Made by a program: the position numbers and the translations under genes. Under the pieces are notes generated by a model. The model was not told the origin of the DNA and searched no databases. It saw only the letters and a list, made by a program, of their open reading frames with translations. Shown in pieces: positions 11,401-25,300 of a stretch of DNA of 64,000 nucleotides (position 1 is its first letter; each line of letters begins with the position of its first letter). Source of the DNA: Motacilla alba alba (Eukaryota; Chordata; Aves; Passeriformes; Motacillidae); NCBI RefSeq assembly GCF_015832195.1, contig NC_052031.1:13703850-13767849 (forward strand), written 5' to 3'.

Positions 11401-14400
11401 ATCAAAAGTGTTGTCACCATAACATGTTTGTCATGCCCAAAGATCACAAATAGGCTGACCTCAGCACAGAGCAGAAATGGATGGAGTGGCAGAAGGTAAG
11501 TGATGGATCAAGTATCTTGACCTAGGCATTTATACCATGCCCTGCCTGCAGCACACGTGGCCACACATTAATGAGATGTTAGAGTTTTCCTTTCTTCTGT
11601 ATTCTTTCACTTCCCTACTCTGTTTACCTAAGCAGCAGGGGTCATCCTAACAGTTGTTAGTGGGAAAAGGTACAGAATGTAATACATCTTCTTGTCCCTC
11701 AGAGGAGACATTTGGTAAATTTGGAATGAGCATCTAATTCTCTCCAGGATACTCTGAGTGTAAATTTGGAAAGAGGAATTTCTCCCAATAATTATAGTTT
11801 AAATGCTGAATTCCAAATGTATTTATTTTCTTTGCTTTTATGTTGGCACATGTTGCACACATGCTGGAAGAGATTTCTTTTTTGTGGTTGCTATGGTAAA
11901 AAGCAGTCCCCAGTCCTTTCACTTAAAACCCATGAACTGCAATTAACTGTTTAATGTTGTAACAAACAACAGCTCTAGTAACACCTTAACAGCTTTGAGC
12001 ATGATACTCCCATCATCTCAGCAGATGGTGATTTTTGGCATTCTGTGTTTTCAGTTTATTCTTCTCCTTTATATTCCTTGCCATTATATCTTCTGACAAA
12101 TGCTTCTGGACTAACTTAATTGCAATTTGATTATACTGAGACAGCCCTCAGATCTCAGATCTTTTTGGATTTCTGCTAGAGGTGACCAATATATGGAAAA
12201 GAATTTGTGCGTGTATCTCCATTATCAATTATAACACCAGATCCCTAAGTAAGAATCTGTTTCTTCTCATCTATAACCATAAAAATACAGTCTTGAAACA
12301 TGCTTAGTCTGCATAGGAGCCCTACATCTAAATAGAAAAGGAGAAATAATTGATTCTTTTGTGTAGAAGGAGTAACTCTGAAGTTTGTCAAGAGTCTGAA
12401 TTAAATAAGAATTACCAATTTCAACTAGTTTTACTACAGGAAGTTGCCCTTCAATATCATTTCTATAGAGATTGAGACTGAATTTGTCATGAATTTTACT
12501 CATTGTTTTAAAGATTTATGACTAATGTAAATGCTTTTAAACAGGGAGTTTCAATTAAATTTAGAAAAAATTCAACTTTGCCAAGACATGATCAAAAGCA
12601 ATATTGCCTTGTTAAACAGTTTTTCAGCTACTCTTCCTTTTTCTCCCATATAACAGAGTTTTAATCCATCTCTAATTTTGTTTTTCACTTAGAAATAGAT
12701 CTTTCGGAATTAAAATCAACACTGTTCTTCATGTTGCTCTTTAAAGGGATTTTATGTATTTATCAGGCAGAACATTTCAGATGTTACATTCTGTAATACA
12801 GGACGAAGTAAAGTTTTTTTGGTACCATTAGCATGAGTATTAGCATTTCTTCTTTTTTAGGAACAAAAAAACCAAAAAAAACCCCACCAATAGTTTTCCC
12901 AGAGTCATAACAAGATAATATTGTAGTTTCAGGTTTTAAAATATGAATGTCTCATTCACAGCTATTTCCTGGCTGACTCCAGGTTTCTATGATTATTATT
13001 TATTTAGGGCTGATAGTGTGCTTGACATTGTGCAAATATAGAAAGATATTTTCATGTGGACTATCTGCCAGGATTTCCTAGTTGTCAGTGGCAGTGTTAC
13101 CCTCTTTAAGCAAAAGCTTGAGGCTGTCTCTAAAGCAGAGATGCTTATCCCTCCTGCCAAAATGCAGCTTCCTACATATGACCGTGGGAAACACTGCTCA
13201 AATGCACAGGGCTTTGGAAGGATGGACCCAGTGGAGTTTAATTTAATTAGTACAGCAGCAGTGTGTGGTGGCTCTAACTAATCAAACCTTTACGACCAGT
13301 CATAGTAATTTTAAAAGCTGGAAATCTTTTAGGGAAAGGTGACTGGGAAGAATCAGTCTTTCTGATTTGATACCTAACGGATCAAAGAAAGACTGTTTGC
13401 CTGAATACTGCATGGTGTAAAATCCTGTGTCTTCTGTGAAATCCATGAACTGTTTTGTAATTTATTTGTAGGACTTACTGATGGCCTGTGTACTTAATTA
13501 ACCTGAATATTGATGGTGTCCCTCGAGTTGTTGCTGCTGTTTGCAGACTATCCTTTGCTAGACTGACATCTGCCCCTGGCTTTGTCAGAAACAATGTATT
13601 CCAAATTGTAGCACTGAAGGCTTTTGTCCAGTACTAATTTCTTGGATTAGGGACATTAGGGCCAGGGGAGGAAAAAAAAAAAAAGAAAAAAAGGGAAAAA
13701 TTTTAATCTAAATGGGAGGAATGTTTGTCTTTTTGTTCAAAATCTATCTTTGGATTTCCTTTCCAAAGGAGTCACTGAAAAATCATTCTAAGGATCTTTA
13801 GTGACACTTCTTGATTTTATCCATGGAAGAGTAGAAGTGCTGTCTGCTGTTTCATAAATGAAGAATATTTTTGTCATGATCACTAATAAAAACAGTAAAA
13901 CACCCAAAATCCCACCAATAAAACCAACTTGCAGTGAATGAAAAGGTGGAATGCAAATACTTGTCCTTGTTTTCTCCCTGGCTAGGATATGCATTTCATG
14001 ATCTGATTCTTTCTCTTACCCCTGCAGAATGAATGGATGATGACAGGAAGCTTATCTCTTTGTCTGAGGTGGTGATACCACCCAAGCTAACGCTGAAAGG
14101 CCTTCTTAGAGCAACACAGGTCAGAAATAAGAGCCAGTATCTAAAAGCTCCACATCCAGAAATGAGCACCTCTGCCACGTACCATACAGAAGCAGCCAAA
14201 CCAAAAAGATTTGTAGAAAAATAAACAAATCTCCGAGGAGCTTGAAAGCTGAAGTGAAATGTCTTGAGGTAAATTCAGAACTGCAAAGAAAGTTAAACAT
14301 GGATATATCAAATCTGATATATAAATTACAATTCCTGTATTAGTCATATTTGTTATACCCCAAAATTTGTTTGGAACAGGAAAGACAGTGCTCAAATCTC

Positions 14401-17400
14401 CTTGCCACTGCACCCACCTCCTTCAAGGTCTTCCCTTCAGTTTTCAAGCAATTTATTTACACTGAGCAAAATGTCTGGTTTGCACTCACAGGAAAAGTTT
14501 TAATTAATTTTCATTTTACAAATCCTGCACAATATTTATTCAAAAGATTGGCAAATGCCAGGAAGTTCACCCATCCCTGAAAAAATAAGTTTTGTAAACA
14601 AATCTGGCAACAAATTTATTTTAACAGCAGCAATCCTGCTAATCTGTCAAGATGTAGTTTGTTTCTGACACTTGATTAAATTCTTTTTCCTTAAGAATAG
14701 AAAATAATTTGCTACAAACAAACCATTTAGCTGGGACCTGGTGACTGTCCCTCTTCTATTTCACAGAGAATTTAATTCAACAGAAAAAAAAATAACAGTA
14801 TAATGTTTAGCACTTTTTTTTAAACAGAAACAAAGCTAAATTTCTGTAGTCACAACCACCAACAACAACATTAGGGGCTTCAGGGCCCTTAAAACCCGTT
14901 CTTCATGCATCCCACAAACTGGACAGCATTACTGCACATCTCTGAACATAAACAAAGTGTGTGTTTTAGGATTTTTTTTGCCCAGACCCCTATTTCCTGG
15001 CCATTTTTTCCTGTACATATCATCCACTTGCTCAGTTCTTATCCAGCCTCAATTCATGGATCCAGTTCCCTGTGCAGCAGCACCAGCATTTGTGCTCGTG
15101 CATTAGCCAGAGACAGCCCAGGTTGAAGTGACACAACTGAGTGGACTGTGCAGCTTAGTCTAGTTTCATCAAGAAAAATGCTCATGCCCAGAAAAATATT
15201 TTATGCAAGGAAACAGTTTCAGATGTTTGCAAATATCAGCAAAATAAAACAGGCAAGCCCTGCCACTTGCTATTAATGTTGAAACAAAAGATCCAGAGGT
15301 GCTGATGTTGAACTTAAATGGACATCACCCATCTCTGCCTTAAGACTCCATCCAACTGGACTGCTGGGTGTGTGGACATTTTGGGGTGTTCACCTCTTGA
15401 TTCTTAAACAGATTTGGCATGTCATCCCACTGCTGCTCCTCAGCACAGGAAAACAATTTGTGACTTTGTTTTACATTACAGCTTTGTAACATTGCATGTC
15501 CTGGTGTAAAGGCTCAGCTGGTGCACATTTTTTGCAGTGTATTTAAAATCAGTATGGGAATACATATTTGATGTAGGGATTTATATCTGATGATGTGAAA
15601 GAATGGATTTTTAAAATATAAGCATATATACTTAAATATATAAAATTACCTAGCAGCCTCTTGCTTAATTGGCACTCATGCTATTTAAAAGAAAAGGAGT
15701 GGTGCGTGTCTAAAACTTCCTCAGATTGAAAAACAATATTCTTTTATATTATTGACTCTGATTCTCTTTGTGATTTAATCCTTTCCTTTACATGGCTAGG
15801 AGGCAGAAATAGTGGGAAAGCCAGAGCCACAAGCAATAACATGGCAATTAACTCAGAGGTACTGGTGGGACATTTAAGTAATTTTAAGTCAACATTTATA
15901 AACATGATGTTTTGCTGGCTTGAAAATCTGGACATTATTTGCAGCTTTGGAAGATTTGATTACTTAACTGATTTTGATTTTCAAATCGCTTTTGAAAATC
16001 AACCACTGGTTTGAATCTGCTCCAGATGGGCAATGACTGAAAATTGTTATAATCTGGCATGGATTTGGTAGCGTAGATAAGCAAGTTGATGGCCTCATTA
16101 AAAGTATCTCAAGCATATGTGCTGATTAAAAACCCCCTCATCTCAGGCCCGGCAGGGTTTTGGCTGAAGGGAACTGAACTGCTCTGTCACCCCTAAGGGC
16201 CCTTTCTGGCACGAAAACAGGAGGAACTTCTTAAAGCTGCTGCACACAGAGGTGAGTGGGAAATGTGTCATGGCCCAGTGCGCCTGCCCAGCAGCAAGTG
16301 CACCCTGGTGCAGGCTAGCAGGAGCTTCTGTGGGAGCACGTGTGTCCTCACAACCTGAATGAGAATCACACAGCTCTGAGATCATGGGCTCCAGAAGTCT
16401 AAAAGTGGTATTTATTTTTCCACCAGCAGGCCCTCAAAATTATTGCCTATCTGGTTAAAAAATGGCCCAGAGAGACAGGCACTGAAGGTTCAAAGGCTCT
16501 GAACATCAGAACCAGACATCCCAAACCCCCCTTGTTGTCTCTGCAGAGAAACAGATGTTTCAAAAGTACATCACTTCCCATCCTGGATGCAACTGCTAAA
16601 GCTGGTCACACCAGTTGTGCCCTAGTAGTGCCTCTTTGTTTCCAAAACAAGCCTAAGGTGACCATAGAATAATAACATACACGGGTCTGTGTTTTAGTAA
16701 ATTTAAGGCAGGCTAGATGAATCCCATTCTCAACGGCATCCCATCATTCTGGCAGCTACTCGCTAAACTGCTATGAGAATATTCTGTTCTTTTTTCATGA
16801 CCTCGAAACAGCTAAACAGGGTCTTTCCTCCAAAGTGTTGTGACTCAGCTCCCACAACACAGTCATTTTTTAAAAGGAGAAAATGTACCCTTTCTAATAA
16901 CAAGCCTGGCAAAGACACTGACCAAAATGGTGTCCCGGGCACATATATGCAATAATATCCTTTTAGGATGCTTTGTAACCATTGCCTGCATTAGTTAAAT
17001 GGCTCTTTTCTGTTTAGACAGCTGGATTTCTGTGTGGCACTAGATGGCAATATTCCCTCAGCTCCTGCAATGGTCAGGGGAGCCATACACAGCAAAGGGA
17101 CACATCCTGACCTTGTTTCCTCATTGTCACCCATGTAGCTCATATTATAACAGCCAGGTTTTGTGTGACTAAACTCAATCTGGGCTGCAGCGCTTTTTAA
17201 GATCTCTGTGCATTCATCCACCTACCTTTACAGCTTCATAGCTCTCTGTCAAAACATTTATTGGACACTAGGTTTACTGTGTGGGATCTTCTGTTTCATT
17301 AAGAAAGCTCTTATGGTCTCAGGCTGTTCCATGATGTCGATGCTCAAATCCACAGGCAAGAAATATATACATCTGGAATATTGCACTGGTTTCCTGCTGC

Positions 17401-20400
17401 CTTTTGTCTATTAATGTGGTGGCAGATTCAGTCAAGTCATTACTCAGATATAATGTTGCCTCATGTCAATTGTAAGTGGATTTTTTTTTCCACTCATGTT
17501 TGTTCTCATATAAAATCAGCATAATCTAAACTCAGCAACTGTAAAAGAGTAATTCTGTGTCTGTACCCAGATGAATTAAACCTATCCCTATGTGATATTT
17601 CTAAAGGTTTTCTCTGGTCAGCAGAGAACAGCAACGAAAAGGGCCAGCAATAAATATTATATGTCTCCTTTGGGTGACAAGGATTTATTTTTGCTTTTGT
17701 ACCACTTTATCAAGGTGCAGGTCTGATGAAATTACTCCTTTCAAAAGCAGGCTTGTCATTGATTTTTGTGAGACTGCCATCATTATAATGATTTTCCAAT
17801 AATTAAATACTCTGGAACAAAAGTGGAGAGTGAAACGTCCCTCCTTACATACCACGCCCCTCTTCTGGTCCCCTGGAGAGCCACAGAACCCAGCTGAAGA
17901 TCTCAAAGTTCTTGAAACCGTAAACAAACCAAATTTCACACTGTTAGGAAGTAGTGAATTATCCTCGCTCCTCTCATTCAAAGGATGGAGGAACTTATGT
18001 GTAAAACCCATCTATCTCCATGTGAAACTCCCCCACCTGAGCCCTCACCCTGTGCCTAGCCATGCCCTTTTCTGTTAGTTGCACACTTTTCTGTGGGTTG
18101 TTTTTTCAAAGTCAATAGAAAACATTTTATATGTGCAAAAATGCAAGGCTGCTTTTGCAAAAATAACCAAATGACTTTTGCTGATAAAACAGGGAAGTTT
18201 TTTTCATGTTTTGTGATGCAAAGGCCTGTTTAAGTAATTCTTGGTGATATAATAAAATACTTGACTAAATGAAGTGCATCACACTGTGTACATAGAAACC
18301 TTAGAGTTTGTGTACCCATATTTTTCCAGAACATTCTTTCTTGTTGCACTTGCATCTTTTGCTATTCACAGCCTGGTTTCTATATTTACCAAACAGCTCA
18401 GGTGGCCAAGCAATTACAATAACAAACGTCTACTACGCAGTAAATGCTGTATCATGAGGTTCAAAGTATTGCTGCATGGGTTCAGGCCCTCATCCAATAA
18501 CCAGTAAATGCAGAAAGAAGACTTCATTGACCTCAACACATTTTTCACTGTATCTTTAATGGCACTAGAACTTAGTTTGGAAGACATGATTCAAATTCAA
18601 GTGTTAAAGGTATTTGGTATGGACAAGTGACACAATTTCTTGCAGGCACCAAATGTTCTATGCCACAACACATTATTCATCTCAAATCACAAAACACAGA
18701 ATACTTGCTGGTGAGATCTATTTTTGCTTGGATGGATGACGGAATATTAAAACCTGTTTTCACTGACTTCCATGTTTCGTTAAGGCAGAAGAAAATGTAA
18801 TAATTTTAAGCAGCACAGCAACTTCTTAAAGAGAAAAATATTTAGCAACAATGTGTTTTTTGCAGTTATGGTGTCTTACAGTTGTCATGACTGAGCTTGA
18901 GAGTGGGACTAAGACCTCTGTCTTTTCTGGAGTTTCTATGTGGCCTTGCTATTGTCACTTGATCTTTACATTTGGAGCATTCAGGTACCTCTGGAGCTTT
19001 CTTGAATCCATGTCCTTGTAATCATCTGTCTGCCTCAGACCACACTTGTCTAGATGAAGCAGAGGGAATGGGAAGGATCAGAACAATCTCTACCTTAATG
19101 CCTTTCATATTCCCAGTGGTTCTAAAATAAGTGCTCAAATTCTTTGTTGCAAAAGACAGACTCTCAGGATTCCTTCTTCTCTGGCAAATGCTTTCATCTC
19201 TTGAGTGTATAACTGCTGGAGTAATGGGAGGACTTGTTTTCAGCACAGACCAGTGCATTCTATCATACTCCCATCTGTTGATCTTTCCCTTGGAACCAGG
19301 ATTCTTAAATCTCTTGAAAGATGTTGCATCTTCCTCCTATTTTCCACTTCAACTGATTATCCAGAAGACATTTCTTTCAGAAGCGCATTTTATTTTGCTC
19401 CAAAGCACCCAAATAAAGTTGCAAATCATCTTGAAAATCAGAGAATTACAAAAACATTTTTTTTGTCCTCTTCATTTGCTCCAAAATTAATCTTCCCTCA
19501 ATTTTGCCTGAAAACTCCCTGGTTGTATTCTTGCTTGTGTTTAGCCTTGACCTCTCTTCATCTAGCTGCTTTATATTCCCAGGAAGCTCATTCCTGACCT
19601 CCTTGCAGTGTAAGTGCTGCTGTTGCTAGACTTCCCAGTGAATTTCTGCCTTGCTCGCCTTTTCCTAACTCACCTGTTCCTAACCAGCTTGTATGCTTTT
19701 CTCTACTTGATTTTCAACCTCTTCTAGGCTCTCTTTTAATTCTGGCTGCCCTTTCACTTCATGCCTCACAGTGTGGCCGGTGGAGTTAGAGAACCACAGA
19801 AATCCACTTGGAGGAATACAAGAAATGAGGGATCTAAGGAAAGTAATGAGGCATACTGGAAGTCACTCAAGGAAGAAGAAAAAGCCAGAGCCCTTTCTGC
19901 TCACCCTTACTCCACCCATATGAGCTGCTCTCCACACTCCCCTTCCTGCATGCTTGCTTGGCTCTCCCCTCATCGCCATGGTCACCTTTACAGTCTCCTC
20001 ACAACATGCTTGAACCATGAGGTTTAACAGGAACTACTGGAAAGCCCTGGAGACATATTTAGAGGGAAAGCAGAAATTAACTACTCCATGGGTATTTACT
20101 TAGTACCTGAAACAATTACCCATTGCACTTCCAGGTGAGGTTGGGGACAGGATAGCATTTCAAGCACGTGTGCGTTCCTGATGCCTTTCCCATACATGTC
20201 TCCTGTATCTCTCTATAGTGTCTGTATCATAAATAATGTCTGGTTTATGTTTATGGACTTTAAATCCTTGCTGAAAGTAGATCAGTGTACATTGTCAGAA
20301 AGAGGATGAAAACAAAGAAGCTGAGAAATATATTTATAGGAACAAAAAGCACTTCAAGCCACACCAAAACCTTCTCCCCACCAAAACTCAGCCTAGGAAG

Positions 20401-21499
20401 AAAAGTAAGAAAATAAAGGGTAAAAGTGGGACCTAAGCTCTGGAGAAGGCTTGTCTATCCAGGGCATAGGATGGAATCAATCCTATTCCTCAAAGTAGAA
20501 ATTAAACAAATTTAGAAATGTATCTAAAAGATTTTGAAACTTATCCCAGATGTTTCTATAGTTTTTTTCAAGACTTAAAGAAACTGGCTTGTAATGGGAT
20601 AGGTTACACATTATAACTAAAAGGAGGGAATAAAGCTAGCAGCAGTTTTACAGTGTTCTGGTAATTAGTAGAAGATCATTGTACAAGACATCACATTGTA
20701 CAAGCCTGATTCATGCCTGTGCACACAGATCTCATCTTTGTGAGGTATTCAGTCACATCAGAAGCTTCTTTGTGAAGTCAGAAAATGCATATGAAGGGAT
20801 GGGCAAAGACCTGGTAGGTAAAGGGACAGGTTAGAATTTTTTGACAGTATAAATATATTTACATTATTATCAACATAACTAGATCATTTGAGAGTGAGAT
20901 TTTCCATACACTTTTTACTAACATGAAGTCTAGGCACACATTTCCTGGGACAAAGGAAGATCAGCTTCCTTGGTACTACAGGTTGTGTTCTGAAATGATA
21001 CCGTGTGGCCGCATCCACTGTAAACCATTATAAGGTCCTAGAAGCACTTTAAAATAGATGCAGATTGGCCATAAAATGAGTATTTCTTGTGATTCCTCAA
21101 ATCAGTATCTGACACGTAGGTGTGGTTTGGTTCCAATCAGTAGGCTTTACTGATGCATCTTTTCAAGGTCCATTGTGTCAGCAGAACTCTCCAGGCCACA
21201 TAGGTACCATAGCCCAAGGTGTGAACGCAGCAGGCATAGGCAGTGCCTGCCCTGGAGTTAAACTGGCTGCCCATGCTCAGCATGTTCAATTAACATGCTC
21301 ATGCTGCACGAAACACAGAAGCAAGGGACAGAACTTTCTGAGCTACTGTCAGCTTTCAGTGGGACAACCACAGAGGGTTGTGCAGAAACATCTAGAGATG
21401 CCAGCTTAGATCACAAACCAGTCAGGTTTCTCCACAGCGGTGTTAAATTTGAATCTCAAAATTCTGCCTCTCAGCAGAGTTGCTAAGTTCGTGCAGAGG
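8461..21499. other. Non-coding stretch between ATXN7L1 and CDHR3
   Basis: No exon with homology to a known protein was found on either strand, and the open frames are all short. It holds A-rich runs near 12,865-12,885, 13,672-13,700 and 14,785-14,793, and a polypurine patch near 13,670. The sequence at 13,215-13,320 is dense in TAATTA/TAATCA-type homeodomain cores and may be a regulatory element, which cannot be confirmed here. Confidence 0.5.
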
Positions 21500-21618
21500 T
21501 GTTGAGAATCAACTACATGAATCCTTGAGCAACCTGATTTAATTGAGCCTGCTTTGAGCAGGATATTTGACTAGGCGACCTCCAGAGGTCCCTTCCAGGC
21601 TAAATCATTCTGTGAGTC
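21500..21618 (+). mobile_element. CR1 LINE 3'-end fragment
   Basis: The stretch contains the CR1 3' UTR phrases GAGCAACCTGATTTAATTGA, GCCTGCTTTGAGCAGGATAT, CCTCCAGAGGTCCCTTCCAG and the tail AATCATTCTGTGAGTC. It is 5'-truncated and non-coding. It lies about 700 bases upstream of the first CDHR3 coding exon. Confidence 0.85.
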
Positions 21619-22301
21619 AATTCTAATGCACCTATATTGCATCCAGTTCCAGTATTTGTGTCGCTTCTCTCCTATGCTCCATGAAATAACACTACGACTG
21701 TCCTTGGTTGTAAAAAAAAAAAATTGTTTGTATTGTGGGCTAGCAGGTTAAATGCCTAATCTAAGGGAGCCAGTGCACTTCTGTGGGGGTCCATGGTGTT
21801 CCTGAGACAGCTACAGCAAAGCTGCATCATGTACAAGCTTCATCATATACACATGCCTCACCTCCAAGTATGTAGGATGTGTGTTTGGAATGATTCTCTG
21901 GTAGTCAGAAAACCAAGGAAACTTAAGGTTCTTGGTTTGGGTAAAAAAACATGAGTATTTGATTCTGGTAAGTGAAGAGAGCACCTCATTGCCAGAGTGG
22001 TGAAAGCAGCATGGTATTTCCAGATTTAAAACATACTAGATTCTCTTCATAATGCTTCATTGAATGAGATGATTATAGTGAAAGGACAATTAATGACTGT
22101 TTTCCCAAGTACAGACCAGGGCTGGGAATGAAGTGTCAGCAAGGAGCAGTTCCCTGACAAGCAAACAAGCTGATGGTGTTTGGAAACTCCCTTAGAGACA
22201 CGGGTCCTTTGTTTCATTTCTCACTGCACAACGTGAAAAGGAGGAAGAATTTAGATGGAGCTGATGTAAACTGGAGAAAAAATACTGTGATCTTCCTTCA
22301 G
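21619..22301 (+). promoter_or_regulatory. CDHR3: Upstream flank of CDHR3 coding exon 1, possible proximal promoter
   Basis: There is no CpG island and no clear TATA box. Two forkhead-like cores lie close together: GCAAACA at 22,161-22,167 and TGTTTGG at 22,177-22,183. CDHR3 is expressed in multiciliated cells, which depend on FOXJ1 and RFX factors, so these are plausible but unproven sites. A pyrimidine tract ending in CAG (AG at 22,300-22,301) could be the acceptor that joins a distal 5' exon. There is a poly-A run at about 21,713-21,723. Confidence 0.35.
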
Positions 22302-22340
22302 TTTGCATCCTGGGACATGAAGGACAGGGTCATAAAGACA

Positions 22341-22386
22341 ATGAAGAGTATGTTCCTTCTCCTAATTTTGCTGGGAGTAGTATCTG
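22341..22386 (+). CDS. CDHR3: CDHR3 coding exon 1 (signal peptide)
   Basis: Encodes residues 1-15 plus one base of codon 16: MKSMFLLLILLGVVSG. It has the same length as the human leader up to the homologous Gly16 and a typical hydrophobic core. The start has A at -3. The donor is G|GTAAG at 22,387. The 3' neighbour exon restores Gly16 across the junction. Confidence 0.92.
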
Positions 22387-25300
22387 GTAAGAACATGATT
22401 TCATTATGTTGCTAAAATTAGAACACTGTTGGCTGTTATACTTTCTCTAGGGAACTTTATAATACATATTTAGGGATCAGACACAGATGGGAAAAATCAA
22501 GTAACAATTATTTTCCTACTGAAATAGATTGGGCTCTGTGGTTACAGCAGTGTAATGAAGAGAATATGACTCTTTGCTAAAACTCTTTTTTGGATGAGGC
22601 ACTTCGTTTCTAATATCCACTGCCCAGTGTGACAGCCCTGGAGTGGGAAAGGAGGCCGGCTCTCCAAGAAACAATAACTAATAGTTATACTCCGGTATCC
22701 TCCATTCACATATTGATAACATTTCTCTTTCATAAAGTAAAACAAGCAACCAAACAGGACCAAACAGAAAGAAAGTTGGGGACAATACTTGTAGTATAAC
22801 ATAACTAACTTTGATCAGTGTAAATACATGGGAGATTTGCCAATATGAGTATTTGCACGTTAGCAACTTTGCAGATCTTCAAACTGCCTGAGGTCTGCAT
22901 GGAACACGAAGCACTGGTGTTGCTGTAAGCTACCTGCTCAGGTAGGGTCATTTTGCTCTCAAGGAGCTGTAAGAGTTCTGCCGCCCCTCAGGAACCTGTC
23001 AGTATTCAGTGGGTTTCCTGATGTTCCCAAAATTGTGATCAGGACACTGCCTGCCACTTTCGGCTTTCTTTGAAAAATAGCATTTTTCTAACCTGCATGG
23101 TTGTGGACAGAGAAAATCTTGAAGGTGTTACTCAAGCACATTTTAAAGACTGGCACATCACAGATAAATAAGTCTTAAATATACATAAACTTCTCCAAAA
23201 TAATCTTATTGCTTTGTCTTGGACTCATCATTTGTCAATAATTGTCATTGATAATTATGATAAATAATGTGTTAAATTGCTTCATAAATATTTTGTTCTG
23301 CAAAGTAAAGAGGTAAGCAAGGATTTTTGAATATGGAAGGAGAGATTTTGTAAAATTGGTTGGAAAAAGAAGTCATTTAAAATGACTATTTGACAATAAA
23401 GTCAAATAAATGACAGAAGTCATTTATTTATTTAAATAAATTGGTTGGAAAAAGAAGTCATTTAAAAAATCTAAAATTTCAGTTAAAAATACAGAGCAAG
23501 AGGTTACAACTTTTGATTTAGAAAGATAAATTCTGAATAAACAGCCAACACAATCTTTGGACATAATTCAAAAATACCAACTCCTTTCTACATTTCTAAA
23601 CACTGTAAATTATTTCATTGTTTTTATAAATGCTTTTCATTAATGAACTGTGGCTTGATGAGTGAGCTGAATTCATCAATTACTGTCCGCAGGAGATTAC
23701 ATTTGAAGTTGAGCTCCACTTATGGAAATGTATCTCCAGAAGCTCCTCTCAGCCCAGCCTCATTTGCATGGGTGATTTTTGTTGATGATGTTTTCTAGAA
23801 TTCATAATAACAGTAATAAAAACTTAGTCCTTCACTGTATCTTGCTCCTGCTGACATAAATCAGGAACAGCTCAGCTGAACTCAGTCCTACCAGGGTGTC
23901 AGATTGACCTGTTCAGATTAACTCTTTTAGGTTGTTCCCATCTCACAGTGTCCCACATCCCACCCTGTACCTGTAGAGTATCTCCAATGTATTTTTTCCA
24001 TAAATGCCAGAGTAATCCCAGCTGGATCAGTGACCCGTGAACCTGCTGCATCTGCAATGTAGGAGCATGAGAATCTCCATGTAGCTGTGGAGGGGCCCTT
24101 AGGCTGCAGCTCTCATGGTCTCAGGCTCGTTCCTGTAGCAGCTTTTCACCTTCCAACTCTGCAGCAAAAGGCTTCATGGGGCTTTTGCCACAGTAATTGC
24201 TGCTGTATGAAGAGCCTGTCCTGACCCTTGAGTGGGCACGATCTGTCTCCCTCTTGGCACAGAGTGCCAAGTGCAGGAAATTTGGCTGAACACAGCCAGC
24301 TGTGGAGAGTGTTTTGGATGAGCCAGTGAAGCATCCATCCCCAAGCAAGAGTCAGCCCTGCCATAGTCTGGTGTCGAGGTACATTGCTGGTTCAGGGATG
24401 TGAGGGATGTGAGATTACTGACGTGTTGTTTGAGGGCATCAAGAGCAGTCCTGATTTAAGTTTTCTAGACACTCTTCATAAGATGAAGCACGACAGGCCT
24501 TTGTCAAAAATACCAAAAACTAGAAGCTAAATGACAGAGAAAGCAAAAAGCTTGCTTTGGGCTGTCCAGAAATCTGAACAAACAAGGAGCTTGTGCAAAT
24601 CTGTTGGGTGCCTCACCAGCACGTGCAGGTCCCATGCAGTTTTGAATCATAGGGTGCTTTTGTGGGCCTGCATCTTCTCCAAACTCTCCAGGTTGCTCCT
24701 CCTTGCTCAAAGCAGGAGACATTACAGCACTACCCTGAAATTGTTATGAACTCACACTACTCAAGCCAGGCTTGCACACAGCTGCTGTAGAAAGAATTAG
24801 AAGTAGGAAAATGGAGGAAATAGGTGCTGCAGATAGTGTAGTCAGCAAAAAACCATTGCTTCTTTAGTATCTGGGTCTGTGTGATTCAAGGTACTTTTTG
24901 ATGTAACAGTGAACAGATGCACTAATTACTACAGGGGGCAAAATGAAAAAAAAATAGAAACATTTTTGGCTTCTTTGCTTCAATACAAAGACATATATGA
25001 AGGCAAGTGATGCAGTAAAATAATACTTTAGCAATGACCACTCTAGATGACAACACTATAGGACTGAATTACAGAAAAGATGAATTCTTTTGCCATTAAC
25101 ACTGGATTTACTACCACATGCCCCCATTCATAGGTAAAAAGACAGTCAGGGCATTTTGTGTTCCTTAACAGCAGCTCTTGACAAAAGCCGTGTATTTGTT
25201 AGCTCAAGTAATTTTACATTAATTTTCATCTGCAGGAAGAAGATTCCAGTTGCTTAAGGGCTTACCTGCAACAAGCACTGTTGAAGAAAACTCAGCAGCT

